Position numbers and translations under genes: made by a program
In this document: positions 34,021 to 36,821 of the stretch, piece after piece
Numbering within the stretch: position 1 is the first letter of the stretch
Layout of the letters: every line of letters begins with the position of its first letter
Notes under the pieces: generated by a model
Databases searched by the model: none
Seen by the model: only the letters and a program-made list of their open reading frames with translations
Told to the model about the DNA's origin: nothing
From: Aquaspirillum serpens DSM 68
GTDB taxonomy: Bacteria; Pseudomonadota; Gammaproteobacteria; Burkholderiales; Aquaspirillaceae
Direction of reading: 5' to 3'
Assembly: GCF_000420525.1 (NCBI RefSeq)
Contig: NZ_ATVC01000022.1
Span: 1 to 36,821, forward strand
DNA: 36,821 nt

Positions 34021-35013
34021 ATGTCATCCAGCATCAGCTTGGCCCGTTTTCTGGCAACCGCCCAACAGCAACAACACCTCGACCATGATTTAGCGGCCTT
34101 AATTAGCGCTGTGGCGCGTACCTGTGTTTCCATCAGTGATGCCGTTAGCCAAGGGGCATTGGCAGGTGTGCTGGGTGAAGCCGGTACCGGCAATGTGCAA
34201 GGGGAAGATCAGAAAAAATTAGATGTGATTGCCAATCAAATGTTGCTCGATGGTCTGGCATGGACGGGGTTAGTCAGTGGTATGGCATCAGAAGAGATGG
34301 AACATGCCAGCCCTATCCCTGCCGAATACCCACAAGGCCCTTACTTATTATTGTTTGATCCTCTCGATGGCTCATCCAATATTGATGTCAATATTTCGGT
34401 TGGCACCATTTTCTCGATTTTGAAGCGTGGCGAGGGTGAATTAGAGTCACAATTCTTACAAGCCGGTAGCCAACAAGTGGCCGCTGGTTATGTCTTATAT
34501 GGGCCACAAACCATGTTGGTGCTCAGCACCGGTCAAGGTGTGCAAGGGTTTACCTTGGACCGGCATTGTGGCGAATTTATGCTGACACAAGCCAATATGA
34601 CCATTCCCACCGCAACAAAAGAATTCGCTATCAATATGTCGAACCAACGGCATTGGGAAGCACCGGTACAGCGTTATATTGCCGAATTGCTGGCTGGCAA
34701 AACCGGTGTGCGTGGCAAAGATTTTAATATGCGTTGGGTGGCCTCGATGGTGGCGGAGGTGCATCGTATTTTGACCCGTGGCGGCATCTTTATGTACCCA
34801 CGCGATGCCCGCGACCCAAGCAAACCCGGCAAACTGCGCTTGATGTATGAAGCCAACCCAATGTCTTTCTTGGTAGAACAAGCCGGTGGTGCAGCCACCA
34901 ATGGCCGCGAGCGGATTGTGTCATTACAGCCCGAAGGCTTGCATCAGCGTGTCTCGGTGATTCTCGGTTCGAAGGAAGAAGTCGAACGGGTCACGCAATA
35001 TCATTTTGAGTAA
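34021..35013 (+). CDS. fbp: Fructose-1,6-bisphosphatase, class I
   Basis: Hydrolyses fructose 1,6-bisphosphate to fructose 6-phosphate in gluconeogenesis or the Calvin cycle. 330 residues. Metal and substrate motifs: '[12 protein letters not shown]', 'GMASEE', '[15 protein letters not shown]' and '[37 protein letters not shown]'-type C-terminal block, of which [11 protein letters not shown] is the core. The ATG at 34021 ([10 protein letters not shown]) is preferred to a TTG three codons upstream. The reductase gene starts 6 bases after its stop. Confidence 0.96.
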   Translation: MSSSISLARFLATAQQQQHLDHDLAALISAVARTCVSISDAVSQGALAGVLGEAGTGNVQGEDQKKLDVIANQMLLDGLAWTGLVSGMASEEMEHASPIPAEYPQGPYLLLFDPLDGSSNIDVNISVGTIFSILKRGEGELESQFLQAGSQQVAAGYVLYGPQTMLVLSTGQGVQGFTLDRHCGEFMLTQANMTIPTATKEFAINMSNQRHWEAPVQRYIAELLAGKTGVRGKDFNMRWVASMVAEVHRILTRGGIFMYPRDARDPSKPGKLRLMYEANPMSFLVEQAGGAATNGRERIVSLQPEGLHQRVSVILGSKEEVERVTQYHFE

Positions 35014-35019
35014 GACAGC

Positions 35020-35904
35020 ATGACAGAGATGTTAAGTCTAGGATTTGCTGGGCTGGGCTTGATGGGCCAGCCGATGGTGCGGCGGTTGTTAGCAGCAGGG
35101 TTTACCGTGCAAGTGTGGAACCGCCACCCAGACAAAGCCGCTGCGCTGTTGGCACTCGGGGCGACATGGGCAGACACCCCACAGGTTTTGGCAGAACAAT
35201 GCGATGTGGTGATGTTGTGCTTGGCTGATACGGCAGCGGTGGAACAGGTGGTGTTCGGTGAGCACGGCTTGATTCATGCGCAATTAGCACAGGCGCGTGT
35301 TTTGGTGGATTTTTCCAGTATCACACCAGAAGCCACCCGCCGTTTTGCCGCACAGGTCGCCGAACAACAACCCTTTCAATGGATTGATGCGCCGGTATCC
35401 GGTGGGGTGGTTGGCGCCGAGCAAGGCAGCTTGGTCATCATGGCCGGCGGTGATGCCGAGGCTATCACCGGTTTAGCGCCAGTGTTTTCAGCTTTATCTA
35501 GCCGTGTCACGCGGATGGGTGATGTGGGCAGCGGCCAAGTGACTAAGCTGTGTAATCAATTGATTGTCGCCGCCAATGCGGTGTTGATTGCCGAGGCAGT
35601 GGCCTTAGCTGAAAAAGCTGGCGTTGATCCCGATTTATTAGCCCCCGCGCTGGCCGGTGGTTTTGCCGATTCCAAACCGTTTCAAATACTGACGCCACGC
35701 ATGGCACAAGCGCAATATGAGCCGGTGCAATGGAAGGTGGCGACATTATTGAAAGATTTACGCAACGCCCTCGATAGCGCACAACAGACCGGGCTGGCGC
35801 TGCCAGTAGCCAGTCAAGCCGCAGCACAGTTAGCACAACATGCCGAGGGTTTTAGTGTGCAAGATTTATCCACTTTAATTGAATTGTATCGGAAGGCCAT
35901 CTAA
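35020..35904 (+). CDS. glxR: Beta-hydroxyacid dehydrogenase, probable tartronate semialdehyde reductase
   Basis: A 294-residue NAD(P)-dependent enzyme of the 3-hydroxyisobutyrate dehydrogenase family. Rossmann motif 'GFAGLGLMGQPMVRRL' (residues 8-23), substrate loop 'DAPVSGGVVGAE' (123-134), catalytic Lys176 in 'GSGQVTKLCNQ' with Asn179. By motif alone it could also be 3-hydroxyisobutyrate dehydrogenase or a succinic semialdehyde reductase. A 1-base overlap (TAATG) with a hydroxypyruvate isomerase gene points to 2-hydroxy-3-oxopropionate (tartronate semialdehyde) reduction to glycerate. The gene symbol is tentative. Confidence 0.85.
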   Translation: MTEMLSLGFAGLGLMGQPMVRRLLAAGFTVQVWNRHPDKAAALLALGATWADTPQVLAEQCDVVMLCLADTAAVEQVVFGEHGLIHAQLAQARVLVDFSSITPEATRRFAAQVAEQQPFQWIDAPVSGGVVGAEQGSLVIMAGGDAEAITGLAPVFSALSSRVTRMGDVGSGQVTKLCNQLIVAANAVLIAEAVALAEKAGVDPDLLAPALAGGFADSKPFQILTPRMAQAQYEPVQWKVATLLKDLRNALDSAQQTGLALPVASQAAAQLAQHAEGFSVQDLSTLIELYRKAI

Positions 35905-36680
35905 TGCCGCGCTTTGCTGCCAATCTCTCGCTAATGTTTACGGAAGTGCCTTGGGCAGAACGGTTACATGCGGCACGCATGGCAGGGTTTGACCGTGTGG
36001 AAATTCAGTTTCCTTATGCCATCCCCTTGCATGATTGGCAGCAATGGCAACGGGAAAGCGGAGTTGAGATTGTGTTAATCAATGCCCCAGCCGGTGATTT
36101 AATGAACGGGGGTGCAGGTCTGGCTGCTGTCGCTGGGCAAGAGCAAGCCTTTCAAGCGGGTATTGAACAAGCCTTGCGTTATGCCGAGGGTTTGGGGGTA
36201 AGTTGTGTCAATGTGTTGGCGGGTCGGTTAGCACCCGATCATCAACCGGCACAAGCATGGCAATTGTTGACCGAGAATGTGCAACACGCGTGCCAACGCT
36301 TCGCCGCCCATCTCGATTGCACCCTGACCAGCGAAGCCATTAACCCATTTGATATGCCGGGGTTTTTGGTGAATCGTGGGGAGGATATGCTGCGCCTGCT
36401 GGAATTGGTTGATTGTCCTAACTTGGGTCTGCAAGTCGATATTTATCACTTTGCTCGACAACAGCTGCCGATTTTGCCTTTTATCGAACAACACTTACCG
36501 CAGTTGGCACATATTCAGTTTGCTGATTGCCCAGGCCGCCGCGAGCCGGGATCGGGTGAATTGGATTTTGTTGAGATTTTCAGCGCCATCGATCGACTGG
36601 GTTATCGCGGTGTTGTCGCTGCGGAATACCATCCCTCGGTGCAAACTGAACACACGTTGTTTTGGTTAGAAGCCGATTAG
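35904..36680 (+). CDS. hyi: Hydroxypyruvate isomerase-like TIM-barrel protein
   Basis: A 258-residue protein of the AP-endonuclease-2-like TIM barrel family. It begins MPRFAANLSLMFTEVPWAERL as in Hyi and keeps the catalytic and metal positions: Glu144 (TSEAINPFDMPGF), Asp179 (VDIYHF) and Glu241 (AAEYHPS). Hyi interconverts hydroxypyruvate and tartronate semialdehyde, the substrate of the enzyme encoded just before. OtnI-type isomerases look similar and cannot be excluded. No gcl (glyoxylate carboligase) is seen in the window; the next gene lies outside. Confidence 0.87.
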   Translation: MPRFAANLSLMFTEVPWAERLHAARMAGFDRVEIQFPYAIPLHDWQQWQRESGVEIVLINAPAGDLMNGGAGLAAVAGQEQAFQAGIEQALRYAEGLGVSCVNVLAGRLAPDHQPAQAWQLLTENVQHACQRFAAHLDCTLTSEAINPFDMPGFLVNRGEDMLRLLELVDCPNLGLQVDIYHFARQQLPILPFIEQHLPQLAHIQFADCPGRREPGSGELDFVEIFSAIDRLGYRGVVAAEYHPSVQTEHTLFWLEAD

Positions 36681-36821
36681 CCAGCATAGGACGTTTTGGC
36701 GAAACGGATTGAAGCAAACTGTAACGGTCAAATACCCTGCGCCCTTGTTTCATTACCATTCCTCCAAAACCTTCTTCATCCCCCTATCTTACTGTCCGCT
36801 GACATTAGACCATTACACCTT
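36681..36821. other. Window end, no gene seen
   Basis: 141 bases after hyi. No terminator, RNA or convincing coding frame. AGGAATGGTAATG on the minus strand looks like a ribosome site plus start, but its frame only runs back over hyi. Confidence 0.5.

Noticed and set aside
36769-36800. TGTCCGCTGACA-like stretch resembling an insertion-sequence end
   Set aside because: There is no second end, transposase frame or target duplication inside the window, so it cannot be supported.
1-36821. CRISPR arrays, tRNA or rRNA genes
   Set aside because: No regularly spaced direct repeats and no cloverleaf or ribosomal RNA sequence were noticed on either strand; this was by eye, not by a covariance search.

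Overview
The window looks like a chromosomal segment of a gammaproteobacterium. The evidence is gene order and content: folC-dedD-cvpA-purF and prfB-lysS in their usual gammaproteobacterial order, an RF2 gene with the classical programmed frameshift, slyX, and a combined urea uptake and urease block. I cannot name the species. Base composition is moderate, with AT-rich patches near 11.1-11.4 kb and in the promoter regions around 13.3 and 17.9 kb.

Layout. 0-1 kb: the 3' end of an IS200/IS605-type element (TnpB C-terminus plus its right-end hairpin) sits inside a FAD-dependent oxidoreductase gene and truncates it. 1.1-6.2 kb, minus strand: a housekeeping run of conserved hypothetical, ygfX-like gene, folC, dedD-like SPOR gene, cvpA and purF, closed by a strong terminator. 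6.4-7.6 kb: metY-type O-acetylhomoserine sulfhydrylase. 7.9-10.5 kb, plus strand: prfB and lysS with a terminator. 10.6-13.3 kb: an accessory stretch with two unrecognised small genes, a SapC-family gene and a FecR-domain gene. 13.4-17.9 kb: a signalling cluster of a stand-alone Hpt-like protein, a dCache-type histidine kinase, a single-domain receiver, a receiver with a degenerate Hpt domain, and a receiver-PAS-GGDEF protein whose PAS domain carries FixL-like haem-pocket residues. 18.1-18.3 kb: slyX.

18.3-29.5 kb, minus strand: one continuous urea block read as urtABCDE, ureD, ureABC, ureEFG, hupE/ureJ. It encodes ABC uptake of urea, the nickel urease, its assembly factors and a likely nickel permease. 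Immediately upstream on the same strand (29.6-34.0 kb) are a LuxR-type response regulator and a roughly 1147-residue protein that fuses an NCS1 (CodB-like) permease, a cysteine-rich module, a histidine kinase and a receiver. The two genes overlap by ATGA. They are the best candidate for an unusual transporter-sensor system that controls the urea genes.

34.0-36.7 kb, plus strand: fbp, a tartronate-semialdehyde reductase-like gene and a hydroxypyruvate isomerase-like gene, tightly packed and divergent from the permease-kinase across only 51 bp. This trio links sugar phosphate metabolism to glycerate salvage. No tRNA, rRNA or CRISPR array was seen. All assignments come from reading the sequence; no database search was run.
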